58,283 bases of DNA from an uncultured Eubacterium sp. Its GTDB lineage: Bacteria > Bacillota > Clostridia > Lachnospirales > Lachnospiraceae. The notes beneath the pieces are model-generated. The model saw only the letters and a list, made by a program, of their open reading frames with translations, did no database searches and was not told where the DNA came from. The translations under genes and the position numbers were made by a program. The DNA is taken from positions 1-58,283 of the forward strand of contig CATLIX010000016.1 in NCBI GenBank assembly GCA_949959185.1, read 5' to 3'. Below are positions 31,805 to 39,561 of this stretch, piece by piece (the stretch's first letter is position 1; each line of letters opens with the position of its first letter).

Positions 31805-33385
31805 CTACTGCTCCTGGATATTCTTTTTCCCAAGTTTTGCCGTTATTTTCTGTTCCTGCCATTCTCCGTTCTCATTGGTCTGAATGGTAATCTCCACTTC
31901 ACTGCCTGCTGCATAATACTGTATGATATCCGATAAGCCTTCCATGGATTTGATTTTTCTTCCGTCAAATTCTGTGATTACATCGCCCTTTTTAATTCCC
32001 GCCTGCTCTGCAGCGCTGTTTTCCTGTACAAATGTAATATACAACCCTTCCGGCATACCGAAATTTTTTGCCAGATCTTCTGTTACATCCTGCCCGGATA
32101 CACCCAGATATGCGGAGTTGGATTCATCCACTACTTCTCTTGTAATCAAATCATTGATAATCGGTTCCGCTGCGGAAACCGGAATGGAAAATCCCATACC
32201 TTCCACCTGAGTATCTGCATATTTTACGGAATTGATTCCGATTACTTCACCGTTCATATTCAGCAGGGCGCCGCCGCTGTTTCCGGGGTTAATTGCCGCA
32301 CTGGTCTGAATCAGGTCATTGGTAATGGAGGTTCCGGTGTTTTCATCCTGTACGGTCACTTCCCGGTCCACTGCGCTGATTACGCCTGTGGTAACAGACT
32401 GACCGTAACCCAGTGCATTTCCAATGGCCACTACTGCCTGGCCCACACGCACGTTTTCCGAATTGCCCAGAGTTGCCACTTTTATCTTTTCCATGGTTTC
32501 CGCAGGAACAGATTTAATGGGAACGGACAGTACCGCCAGATCTGTGCTGGGGTCCGTACCCTTAATTTCAGCAGTCACGGTCTGGTCATCATGGAAATTT
32601 ACCGTAAGCTGGGTGGCATTCGCAACCACATGGTTATTTGTAGCAACATAGAGTTCTTCTTCCGTCTGGCCAATAATAATGCCGCTTCCTGCACTTTCCG
32701 TATCCTGTACAAAGGAACGTCCGAAGAAATCTCTGCCAAGCTCTGTCTGACCCATATTGGTAATGGACACGATGGAAGGCATTACATTTTCCACAATATC
32801 CGATACATCATTGATGGTGGTAGCTGTACTCACGCCTGTGGCAGGTACATTTTTGCTGTTGGAAGTGGTTCCGTCTTTTTTATTGCTGCCTCCTGCGGTA
32901 GTCTCCAGCGCTGCGCTGCCGGAATTTCCTCTGGTAAGTTCAAAAGCAAGCCCTGTTCCATAAAATACCGTACCTGAAACCAGTCCGAACACCAGGGCAA
33001 GAGCCGCGCATTTTGCCACTGTCATACCAAAACCATGCTGCTTTTTCTCTTTGGATTTTTTCGGCTTCTTTTTCTTTCCTGCCGCCGGATTCCACTGGCT
33101 TCCATTCTGTCCTCCGCTCTGACTCTCTCCTGCAGTGTAAGTCTGTCCTCCGTTCTGACTCTCTCCCGTGGTATAGAACTGCCGGTCATTTCGGGGCTGA
33201 GGCTCTCCTGCAGTATAGACTCTCTCACCGCTGTCCGTTGTAACCGCCCCCGAAACCGGCTGGCTGTTTTCTTCTCTTCTCTCATAATAGTTAGGATTCC
33301 GGTCCTGATTTTCCTCATTGAGGTAACTGTATGAATATAAAGAATCAGAATGCTGACTGTTGTTATTGTTATTATTATTTTCCAT
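31805..33385 (-). CDS. HtrA/DegP-type membrane serine protease
   Basis: A 526-aa quality-control protease. Residues 1-110 are a low-complexity cytoplasmic region with imperfect YTAGES-type repeats. A membrane helix follows (about 125-150), then a trypsin-like domain with the catalytic triad visible in YVATNNHVV (His), STDLAVLSV (Asp) and INPGNSGGALL (Ser). The C-terminal PDZ domain covers about 425-520 (YLGVSGQDVTEDLAKNFGMP). AAAGGAG precedes the start. It is divergent from the recombinase gene. Degradation of misfolded proteins outside the membrane is the expected role. Confidence 0.95.
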   Translation of the reverse strand: MENNNNNNNSQHSDSLYSYSYLNEENQDRNPNYYERREENSQPVSGAVTTDSGERVYTAGEPQPRNDRQFYTTGESQNGGQTYTAGESQSGGQNGSQWNPAAGKKKKPKKSKEKKQHGFGMTVAKCAALALVFGLVSGTVFYGTGLAFELTRGNSGSAALETTAGGSNKKDGTTSNSKNVPATGVSTATTINDVSDIVENVMPSIVSITNMGQTELGRDFFGRSFVQDTESAGSGIIIGQTEEELYVATNNHVVANATQLTVNFHDDQTVTAEIKGTDPSTDLAVLSVPIKSVPAETMEKIKVATLGNSENVRVGQAVVAIGNALGYGQSVTTGVISAVDREVTVQDENTGTSITNDLIQTSAAINPGNSGGALLNMNGEVIGINSVKYADTQVEGMGFSIPVSAAEPIINDLITREVVDESNSAYLGVSGQDVTEDLAKNFGMPEGLYITFVQENSAAEQAGIKKGDVITEFDGRKIKSMEGLSDIIQYYAAGSEVEITIQTNENGEWQEQKITAKLGKKNIQEQ

Positions 33386-33588
33386 AACAGATTCTCCTTT
33401 CGCGGCTGTTTCCTTTGCTTTGTTTTATCTATTAAGCAGTTTACGGAATATTTGTGATAAAAATGTGACAAATATTTTAAAAATACGTGATATTGTTCCG
33501 ATACTTTTTCATTTATGATAGAGAGCGGCGGCTTAACATTTTTATGAACCGGATTTTGAACCGTGAAAAAGCAGAAACGGAGGTATCT

Positions 33589-34203
33589 ATGAACACACAA
33601 AAGATATTCGGATACATAAGGGTATCCACCAGAGAACAGAACGAAGACAGACAGCGCATTGCCCTCCTTGAAATGGGCGTGCCAAAACATCAGATTTACA
33701 TGGACAAGATGTCCGGTAAAAATTTTGAAAGGCCTCAATACCGGAAACTGCTGAGAAAACTGGACAGCAACTCCATTCTCTTTATCAAATCCATCGACCG
33801 TCTTGGGCGAAACTACGCGGATCTCAACGAACAGTGGCGGATTATTACCAAAGAAAAGAAAGCTGATATTGTAGTCATTGATATGCCCCTTCTGGACACA
33901 AGGCGGGAGAAAAACCTTCTGGGCACCTTTATCAACGACCTGGTGCTGGCTCTGCTCAGCTATGTGGCTGAAAATGAGCGTATCAACATTCGCCAGAGAC
34001 AGGCGGAGGGCATTGCCGCCGCAAAGGCCAGAGGAGTAAAATTCGGCCGGCCGCCTCTGCCGCTGCCGGACAATTTTCAGGAAGTGTATGAGAACTGGTC
34101 CATGAAAAAAATAACATTAAAGCAGGCCGCCAAAGCCTGCAATTTACCGGAAAGCACGTTTTTCTATAAAGCGAAAGCCATTGAAAAGACCAGCTCCATC
34201 TGA
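33589..34203 (+). CDS. Small serine recombinase (resolvase/invertase family)
   Basis: A 204-aa serine recombinase. The nucleophile region is FGYIRVSTREQNEDRQ with Ser at about residue 12. The catalytic core includes KMSGKNFERPQYRKLL and FIKSIDRLGRNYAD, and the E helix is followed by KARGVKFGRPP and a C-terminal helix-turn-helix (LKQAAKACNLPESTFFYKAK). The start at 33589 has ACGGAGG 5-6 bases upstream. No transposase, att-site or invertible repeats are obvious next to it, so its target is unknown; lone resolvases of this type are common in Clostridia. Confidence 0.92.
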   Translation: MNTQKIFGYIRVSTREQNEDRQRIALLEMGVPKHQIYMDKMSGKNFERPQYRKLLRKLDSNSILFIKSIDRLGRNYADLNEQWRIITKEKKADIVVIDMPLLDTRREKNLLGTFINDLVLALLSYVAENERINIRQRQAEGIAAAKARGVKFGRPPLPLPDNFQEVYENWSMKKITLKQAAKACNLPESTFFYKAKAIEKTSSI

Positions 34204-34210
34204 GTATGGT

Positions 34211-34259
34211 CCCTGCAGGCGGAGGCGCGGAACATTTTGCGGCGCCTCTGCCTGCAGGG
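34211..34259 (+). terminator. Long GC-rich hairpin after the recombinase gene
   Basis: 18-bp arms (34211-34228 and 34242-34259) with one wobble, beginning CCCTGCAGGC, 7 bases after the stop. No U tract follows, so it may act as a recombination or protein site as well as, or instead of, a terminator. Confidence 0.5.
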
Positions 34260-34289
34260 GAACGGGGGAGCCTCTGCCCTCCATCCTTT

Positions 34290-34724
34290 CTACCCTCTCT
34301 GAAACAGTTCCTTTCTCTTCCCTGCAATCCTCTGCCTTACCCCATCCTCCAGAAACACCTTCCTGGAGATAAAATTCCAAAAAGACACCAACAGCGCCGT
34401 ACAGATTTTGGCCAGCATATAATACAGCTCCAGATGTTCCACAAGCATTTTCATAATTATAGAATTCAGCAGAAGTCCGCAACCACTTAGCAGGAGAAAA
34501 ATACTGAACCTCCCTTTCTTTCTGTGCTCCACGTTACAATCAAATACATATTTTGTACTGTATATATAATTAAAGACTGTTGCTGCCGAAAAAGACAGCA
34601 TGGAAGACAGCAGATAATGCATGTGAAATGTTTCCGTAAATGTAAACAGCAGCGCATAATCCACCAGGAAAGACACCACTCCAACCAGGCTGAACCTGCA
34701 AAATTGTCTCATAATCTTTTTCAT
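34290..34724 (-). CDS. GtrA-family membrane protein
   Basis: A 144-aa protein with four hydrophobic segments; FSLVGVVSFLVDYALLF at the start and FNYIYSTKYVF in the middle are GtrA hallmarks. GtrA proteins are thought to help flip or present polyprenyl-linked sugars. The start has GAGGATATT upstream. It has a candidate promoter at 34788-34816 and lies at the edge of the polysaccharide locus. Confidence 0.88.
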   Translation of the reverse strand: MKKIMRQFCRFSLVGVVSFLVDYALLFTFTETFHMHYLLSSMLSFSAATVFNYIYSTKYVFDCNVEHRKKGRFSIFLLLSGCGLLLNSIIMKMLVEHLELYYMLAKICTALLVSFWNFISRKVFLEDGVRQRIAGKRKELFQRG

Positions 34725-34755
34725 AATATCCTCATTTCAAATAATCGTTCTCAAC

Positions 34756-34781
34756 AAAAACCGGCGGCATACTGCCACCGG
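34756..34781 (-). terminator. Intrinsic terminator after glmS
   Basis: 9-bp arms (34761-34769 and 34773-34781, one wobble, 3-base loop) followed by five U residues on the minus strand. About 100 bases after the glmS stop and only about 7 bases downstream of the GtrA promoter -10. Confidence 0.75.
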
Positions 34782-34787
34782 CTTCTC

Positions 34788-34816
34788 ATTTTATCCTATT
34801 TTCAATAATTTTGCAA
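34788..34816 (-). promoter_or_regulatory. Candidate promoter for the GtrA gene
   Basis: TTGCAA, a 17-base spacer and TAAAAT on the minus strand. Transcription would begin at or within the glmS terminator hairpin. Confidence 0.65.
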
Positions 34817-34827
34817 GGGTAAATAAT

Positions 34828-34871
34828 ACCATCAGGTCTCCTCCCGGCAGCGCCGGGTTCCTCCTCATGGC
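34828..34871 (-). repeat. 44-nt purine-rich two-stem element, single copy
   Basis: On the minus strand it runs GCCATGAGGAGGAACCC, GGCGCTGCC, GGGAGGAGACCTGATGG plus T. The central stem pairs CCCGGC with GCCGGG and the outer stem GCCATGAGG with CCTGATGGT. It starts 11 bases after the glmS stop. It matches the closing arm plus last unit at 16067-16110 except at stem positions that change in pairs. Confidence 0.75.
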
Positions 34872-34881
34872 AAACATCAAA

Positions 34882-36708
34882 TCACTCTACAGTGACAGAT
34901 TTTGCCAGATTCCTGGGCTTATCCACATCGCAGCCCTTGCCTACTGCAACGTAATAGCTGAAAAGCTGCAGGGGAATAATTGCCAGAGAATTGGTAAAAT
35001 ACCGGTTGGTCTGGGGAATGTAAATGACATAATCGGCTGCTTTCTCAATGTCTCGGTTGCCCGCATTGGTTACTGCAAGGACAAAAGCGCCCCGGCTGCT
35101 CAGTTCCACAATATTGCTGATGGTCTTTTTGTACAGGTCTTCCTGAGTCACCACAGCGGCCACCAGCGTCCCTTCCTCAATCAGAGAAATGGTGCCATGC
35201 TTTAATTCGCCCGCCGCATAGGCTTCCGAGTGAATATAGGAAATTTCCTTTAATTTCAGGGAACCTTCCAGCGAAATGGCGTAATCAATGCCCCGGCCCA
35301 CAAAGAACACATCTTTCGCCGCAATATAGCGATTAGCAAAATGCTGTATTTTTTCTTTGTTGCTCAGAAGCATTTCGATTTGCTCCGGCAGTTTCTGCAA
35401 ATCCCTCCGAAATCCTGCCACTTCATTTTCTGTAATTTCTCCGCGCACCTGGGCAAATTTTATGGCCAGCAGGTACTCTGCAATCAGCTGGGCGCTGTAA
35501 GCCTTTGTAGTTGCCACCGCAATCTCCGGCCCTGCCCAGGTATACATCACCCGATCGGCTTCCCGTGCAATGGAACTTCCCACCACATTGACAATTCCCA
35601 GTGTCTTGACGCCGCGTGTTTTTGCTTCCCGCAGTGCGGCCAGAGAATCTGCTGTTTCTCCGGACTGACTGATAATAATCACAAGATCTTCCGAATCCAG
35701 AATGGGATTGCGATAACGGAACTCGGAAGCCAGATCCACTTCCACGGGAATTCTGGCCAGGCCTTCAAAAATATATTTGGCGGTAACGCCGGTATGGTAC
35801 GCGGAACCGCAGGCAACGATATGGATTCTGCGGACAGAGCAGATTTCCTCGTCGCTCATACCCAGTTCCTCAATCACAATCGCACCGTCTTTTATTCTGG
35901 GGTTCAGGGTATCTCTTACGGTCTGGGGCTGCTCGTACATTTCCTTTAACATAAAATGCTCATAGCCGCCTTTTTCCGCCGCATTGATATCCCAGTCTAT
36001 GGTAGTGGATTCTTTCTGAATTTCCTCACCGTCCACATTGTAAAAGTCAATACTCTCTCCTGTTAAAACCGCGATTTCTTCATTCTGTATAAAATAAACA
36101 TTTCTGGTGTATTTCAGTACGGCAGGAACGTCGGACGCAATCAGATTTCCGTCCTTTCCATGGCCCACAATAAGAGGGCTGTCTTTCCGTACTGCATATA
36201 TTTTATCCGGATGCTCCTTAAAAATAATTCCCAGCGCATAGGAACCTTCCACCCGATGCATAACCTTGGTGATGGCTTCCACCGGATCTCCTTTATAATA
36301 ACGATCAAGAAGATGGGCCACAACCTCCGTATCCGTCTCGGACAGAAACTGATAACCCTTCTGCTCCAGCCGCTTTCGCAGCTTCAGATAATTCTCTATG
36401 ATTCCATTGTGCACCACCGCAATGGTCTCTGTCTGATTATAATGAGGGTGCGCATTGTCCTGGGAAGGAGCCCCGTGGGTAGCCCAGCGTGTATGCCCGA
36501 TTCCCGACGTTCCCGGCATGGCAGCGCCGTCATGGGTCAGCTCACTGAGCACTTTCAGACGCCCCACCGCTTTCCTGACCTGAATGTTTTCTCCGTCGTA
36601 CACTGCAATTCCCGCCGAATCATATCCTCTGTATTCCAGTTTTGACAAACCGTCCAGTAAAACAGGCGCCGCCTGAGATTCTCCGATATACCCTACAATT
36701 CCACACAT
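34882..36708 (-). CDS. glmS: Glutamine-fructose-6-phosphate aminotransferase
   Basis: Makes glucosamine 6-phosphate for peptidoglycan and other amino sugars. The 608-aa protein begins MCGIVGYIG with the Cys2 glutaminase nucleophile and contains GIGHTRWATHG. Two SIS isomerase domains follow (ACGSAYHTGV, SQSGETADSLAALREAK, VGRGIDYAISLEGSLKLKEI), ending in the family tail KPRNLAKSVTVE. AGGAGG precedes the start. The LCP gene ends 14 bases upstream, so there is no room for a glmS ribozyme; regulation must differ from that of Bacillus. Confidence 0.97.
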   Translation of the reverse strand: MCGIVGYIGESQAAPVLLDGLSKLEYRGYDSAGIAVYDGENIQVRKAVGRLKVLSELTHDGAAMPGTSGIGHTRWATHGAPSQDNAHPHYNQTETIAVVHNGIIENYLKLRKRLEQKGYQFLSETDTEVVAHLLDRYYKGDPVEAITKVMHRVEGSYALGIIFKEHPDKIYAVRKDSPLIVGHGKDGNLIASDVPAVLKYTRNVYFIQNEEIAVLTGESIDFYNVDGEEIQKESTTIDWDINAAEKGGYEHFMLKEMYEQPQTVRDTLNPRIKDGAIVIEELGMSDEEICSVRRIHIVACGSAYHTGVTAKYIFEGLARIPVEVDLASEFRYRNPILDSEDLVIIISQSGETADSLAALREAKTRGVKTLGIVNVVGSSIAREADRVMYTWAGPEIAVATTKAYSAQLIAEYLLAIKFAQVRGEITENEVAGFRRDLQKLPEQIEMLLSNKEKIQHFANRYIAAKDVFFVGRGIDYAISLEGSLKLKEISYIHSEAYAAGELKHGTISLIEEGTLVAAVVTQEDLYKKTISNIVELSSRGAFVLAVTNAGNRDIEKAADYVIYIPQTNRYFTNSLAIIPLQLFSYYVAVGKGCDVDKPRNLAKSVTVE

Positions 36709-36722
36709 ATGATGTCCTCCTG

Positions 36723-37838
36723 TTATTCGCCCTTGTCCGCCCTCACGCCTGTGCGGTACACAATTTCATCACTGATACTCTGCACGCTCTCTGTCACCTG
36801 ATAATCGTCTGTTCCATACAGGAAATCATGGAGCTGTTTCACATTGGCAGACAAATCCGCAGGTATGACACAGTCCTGACTGCCTTTCTGATAGGAAATG
36901 CTTACCACTGCGCTGCCTTTATCAAAGGGAAATCCCGCTGTCTCTCCCATTTTATAACTAAAAGCATCTGCTGCAAGAGCCAGAATTTCTGTTTTGGACA
37001 GACTGGTCTTTACCTCAGGAAATACGGTATCAATCAGTTCGTTGATTGTAGCCATGTCTGATGCCAGAGCTTTATCCACCATTTTCTCCAGAACTTCTCT
37101 CTGACGCTCCGTTCTTTTGAAATCATCTCCTGCCGTATACCGGATTCTACCATAGGAAACTGCCTGTACCCCATTCAGATTATAGGTGCCGGCTCCTGGC
37201 AGAGGGCTGTAACTTTTTCCGGTTACTTTAGAGGTCTCTATACAGTAATTGTTCAGATGGCCTGCTTCCTCATCTGTTATTTCCACTTCCACGCCGCCCA
37301 GAATATCCACTGCTTCCGCCACTGCTGAAAAATCAAAAGAAACATACTCCTGGATATCCAGATCCAGATTGGTATTCAGCATACGGACCGCCTGTTTGGG
37401 CCCGCCTTTTGCATAAGCTGCATTTGCCTTACTGTAAGCCTCCGTATTATCCAGATCCGCCATTTTCAGAAAAGTGTCACGATACACGGAAACCAGCCTT
37501 ACCTCCTTGGTATCCTTATCAATTCTGGCCACCATAATAACGTCTGAATTTCCCCGCTCATAAGAACCCTCGTCCCGGTTATCCAGACCAAACAGCGCAA
37601 TGGTTGTGTATTCTCCCAGTACATCCTGTGTCTCTTCGGGCAGTTCCACCCTTACGTCCTTCCCTTTAAAGGAAACGTCCGTATCCAGCTTATCCATCTT
37701 CCCGTTTACCCAGATCCAGCCCACTGCCACCAGCAGAATCATCAGCTCAATTGCCACTATCAGCAGCTTTCGCCTCTTCCTTTTCTTACTCTTCTTCGTG
37801 GGCTGTTTTGCCCCCTGTGCTTTACTTTGTTTTGCCAT
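36723..37838 (-). CDS. LytR-CpsA-Psr (LCP) family ligase, copy 1
   Basis: LCP proteins transfer polyprenyl-linked glycopolymers to peptidoglycan. The 371-aa protein has a Lys/Arg-rich cytoplasmic N-terminus, one membrane helix (about 25-45) and the LCP domain: IALFGLDNRDEGSYERGNSD, VYRDTFLKMAD, ANAAYAKGGPKQAVRMLN and YGRIRYTAGDDFKRTERQRE with the conserved Arg residues. It is paralogous to the protein at 50962-52041. GGGTGAAGG precedes the start. It is transcribed with glmS and lies behind a leader with a CAGG-loop hairpin. Confidence 0.94.
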   Translation of the reverse strand: MAKQSKAQGAKQPTKKSKKRKRRKLLIVAIELMILLVAVGWIWVNGKMDKLDTDVSFKGKDVRVELPEETQDVLGEYTTIALFGLDNRDEGSYERGNSDVIMVARIDKDTKEVRLVSVYRDTFLKMADLDNTEAYSKANAAYAKGGPKQAVRMLNTNLDLDIQEYVSFDFSAVAEAVDILGGVEVEITDEEAGHLNNYCIETSKVTGKSYSPLPGAGTYNLNGVQAVSYGRIRYTAGDDFKRTERQREVLEKMVDKALASDMATINELIDTVFPEVKTSLSKTEILALAADAFSYKMGETAGFPFDKGSAVVSISYQKGSQDCVIPADLSANVKQLHDFLYGTDDYQVTESVQSISDEIVYRTGVRADKGE

Positions 37839-37878
37839 ACCTTCACCCTATCTGTTCTGATTCCCGGAAAATCCGAAA

Positions 37879-37894
37879 CCGCCGCCTGCGGCGG
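37879..37894 (-). promoter_or_regulatory. CAGG-loop hairpin in LCP copy 1 leader
   Basis: Minus-strand stem CCGCCG/CGGCGG closed by the tetraloop CAGG, 40 bases upstream of the start codon. A hairpin with the same loop is at 52071-52090 before LCP copy 2. Confidence 0.4.
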
Positions 37895-37991
37895 GATTTG
37901 CAGCTTCCCGGTCTTTTATCCGTACTGCTCATTCACGCCTGATAAATACTTATGTTCCTTATAACACACATTTTTATCACGATTAATACAT

Positions 37992-38020
37992 ATGGTCTAT
38001 ATTATAATATTTCAGACCAT
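37992..38020. repeat. AT-rich palindrome after the GT2 gene
   Basis: Outer arms ATGGTCT/AGACCAT with inner ATATTA/TAATAT, starting 3 bases after the glycosyltransferase stop. It could end that transcript or bind a regulator; the TATAAT inside it could also be a -10 for LCP copy 1, but no good -35 is spaced for it. Confidence 0.4.
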
Positions 38021-38023
38021 TTA

Positions 38024-38803
38024 TCAACCGTCATTTTTCTTGAATTTTCCAGAAATGACATGTATTTTCTGGTAATATTGTATAATTCTTACAAAAAAAT
38101 AACTGAAAAACCAGAGACGGTTTCGTAACATTTTACCAAAACCATAATGTTTCATACTGGAATTATTATCTCCATGACGCCGGTATAATAGCAGCGGCTC
38201 CTGCAAAAAGAAGGATTTTCCAGCCGTATAGTCCCCCAGAATGCCAATCCACTGGTCATGCATTTCAATTTTCTCCGGAATGGGCAGAATAATCCCTTTC
38301 AGTTCCCGCCGAAACGCCATACAACAGCCAATGTAGCTGTTTTTCAGCATATTTTTCCAGACTCCGGGGCCGGAACGCCGGTATCGGAAAAAAGATTCCG
38401 TCACAATCTGTTCCGGATTCTCTCCCCCAAATACCCTGGCGTCATGAATCACCACCATGGCATGTTGCTGTTCAAAAGCCTCCAGTACCTTTTCCACTTT
38501 ATGCTCCATCCAGATATCGTCCTGATCCGCCAGAAAAATATACCTGCCTCTGGTATGGCGGATGGCATACTCCACATTCTTTTTAATCCCCTGGCCAGGC
38601 CCTTTTAACAGGCGGATTCTGGCGTCTGCCTTCCGGTATTCTTTTATAATGGCAATGGTATCGTCAACGGAGCCATCGTCAGAAATTACCAGTTCATCCT
38701 GTTCCTGAAGCTGGCTCATCACAGAAGATATCTGTTCCCGAATGTAACGTTCCCCATTATAAGTCACCATGGCCACGGAAACGCGGATTTCCTGTGTCAC
38801 CAT
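38024..38803 (-). CDS. Family 2 glycosyltransferase
   Basis: A 259-aa GT-A enzyme: VSVAMVTYNGERYIREQISS at the N-terminus, ELVISDDGSVDDT with the first Asp pair, FLADQDDIW (the DXD-like metal site) and EKIEMHDQWIGILG. It resembles rhamnosyl- or galactosyl-type transferases of surface glycans; donor and acceptor are not shown. The start at 38803 has GGTGG 5 bases upstream; an ATG at 38818 is the alternative. It overlaps the upstream GT2 gene by 7 bases. Confidence 0.93.
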   Translation of the reverse strand: MVTQEIRVSVAMVTYNGERYIREQISSVMSQLQEQDELVISDDGSVDDTIAIIKEYRKADARIRLLKGPGQGIKKNVEYAIRHTRGRYIFLADQDDIWMEHKVEKVLEAFEQQHAMVVIHDARVFGGENPEQIVTESFFRYRRSGPGVWKNMLKNSYIGCCMAFRRELKGIILPIPEKIEMHDQWIGILGDYTAGKSFFLQEPLLLYRRHGDNNSSMKHYGFGKMLRNRLWFFSYFFVRIIQYYQKIHVISGKFKKNDG

Positions 38804-39561
38804 AATTTCCACCCCCATTTCTGAAAATACCGTACCATGGAAATCAGGTGCATTTTCAGTAAGGCCGGATTTTTATGGGAGCCCCGCTCCCATTTATGAA
38901 TCACCGTGGTATCGGGACAATACCAGAGGCTGCTCCTCCCATTGACCCGCCTGCATAAATCTGCATCCTCCATATACATAAAATAGCGCCTGTCAAATCC
39001 CCCAAGCCGACGAAACAGTTCCGTACGGATAAACAGGAAACTGCCCTGAGCAAAGGGCACCCGAAAAGGTTTCCCGTAATCCATCTCCTGCATGGTATGA
39101 TATGAACGGCGCTTTTTAAAACAGCATCCGGGAAAGTACCGGATGAGCAAATCCCCAACCGTCAGTTTCCGCCGGTAAACAGGCTGCAGTTTCCCATCCT
39201 CATCCGTCATACGGGGAACGGCCATACCGACAGAGTTCTGCTCCATAAATTTCAGCAAAACAGAAAAACTGTCTTCTGTCAGAATGATATCGGGATTTAC
39301 AATGGCATGAAACCTGGAATCCAGCCGGGGCAGCACGTAATTGTGCCCTCCTCCGAATCCCAGATTTTTACCGGGACGCAGATATGTGACTTCCGGATAC
39401 TTCCGCTCCAGCCGGGACAGACGGTTTTTTTTACTGCTGTTGTCCACCAGAAACAGTTCTTTTGAAACAGCGACAGCGGTACATTCCATAATGGAACGTA
39501 CCGCATTCCTTACATCTTTTTCATTATTATATGCTACAATAGTGATTGAAATATCTTTCAT
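38797..39561 (-). CDS. Family 2 glycosyltransferase (WbbL-like)
   Basis: A 254-aa GT2 protein: ISITIVAYNNEKDVRNAVRS, LFLVDNSSKKN, RPGKNLGFGGGHNYVL, HAIVNPDIIL, FAQGSFLFIRTELFRRLGGF and YMEDADLCRRV. This set is typical of the WbbL/rhamnosyltransferase-like branch. It overlaps the initiating transferase gene by 4 bases (ATGA) and the next GT2 gene by 7, so the three should be made in fixed proportion. Confidence 0.93.
   Translation of the reverse strand: MKDISITIVAYNNEKDVRNAVRSIMECTAVAVSKELFLVDNSSKKNRLSRLERKYPEVTYLRPGKNLGFGGGHNYVLPRLDSRFHAIVNPDIILTEDSFSVLLKFMEQNSVGMAVPRMTDEDGKLQPVYRRKLTVGDLLIRYFPGCCFKKRRSYHTMQEMDYGKPFRVPFAQGSFLFIRTELFRRLGGFDRRYFMYMEDADLCRRVNGRSSLWYCPDTTVIHKWERGSHKNPALLKMHLISMVRYFQKWGWKLW

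Noticed and set aside
31603-31833. 76-codon minus-strand frame between arcC and htrA
   Set aside because: It is read entirely across the 146-bp palindromic element and adjoining bases; no ribosome binding site or family resemblance.
33386-33588. Invertible or att-like site next to the serine recombinase
   Set aside because: Only short, imperfect AT-rich symmetry (TTTGT..ACAAA) is present; no pair of matching sites is found around the gene.
36709-36722. glmS ribozyme upstream of glmS
   Set aside because: Only 14 bases separate the LCP stop from the glmS start, too short for the ribozyme, and no ribozyme core sequence is seen.
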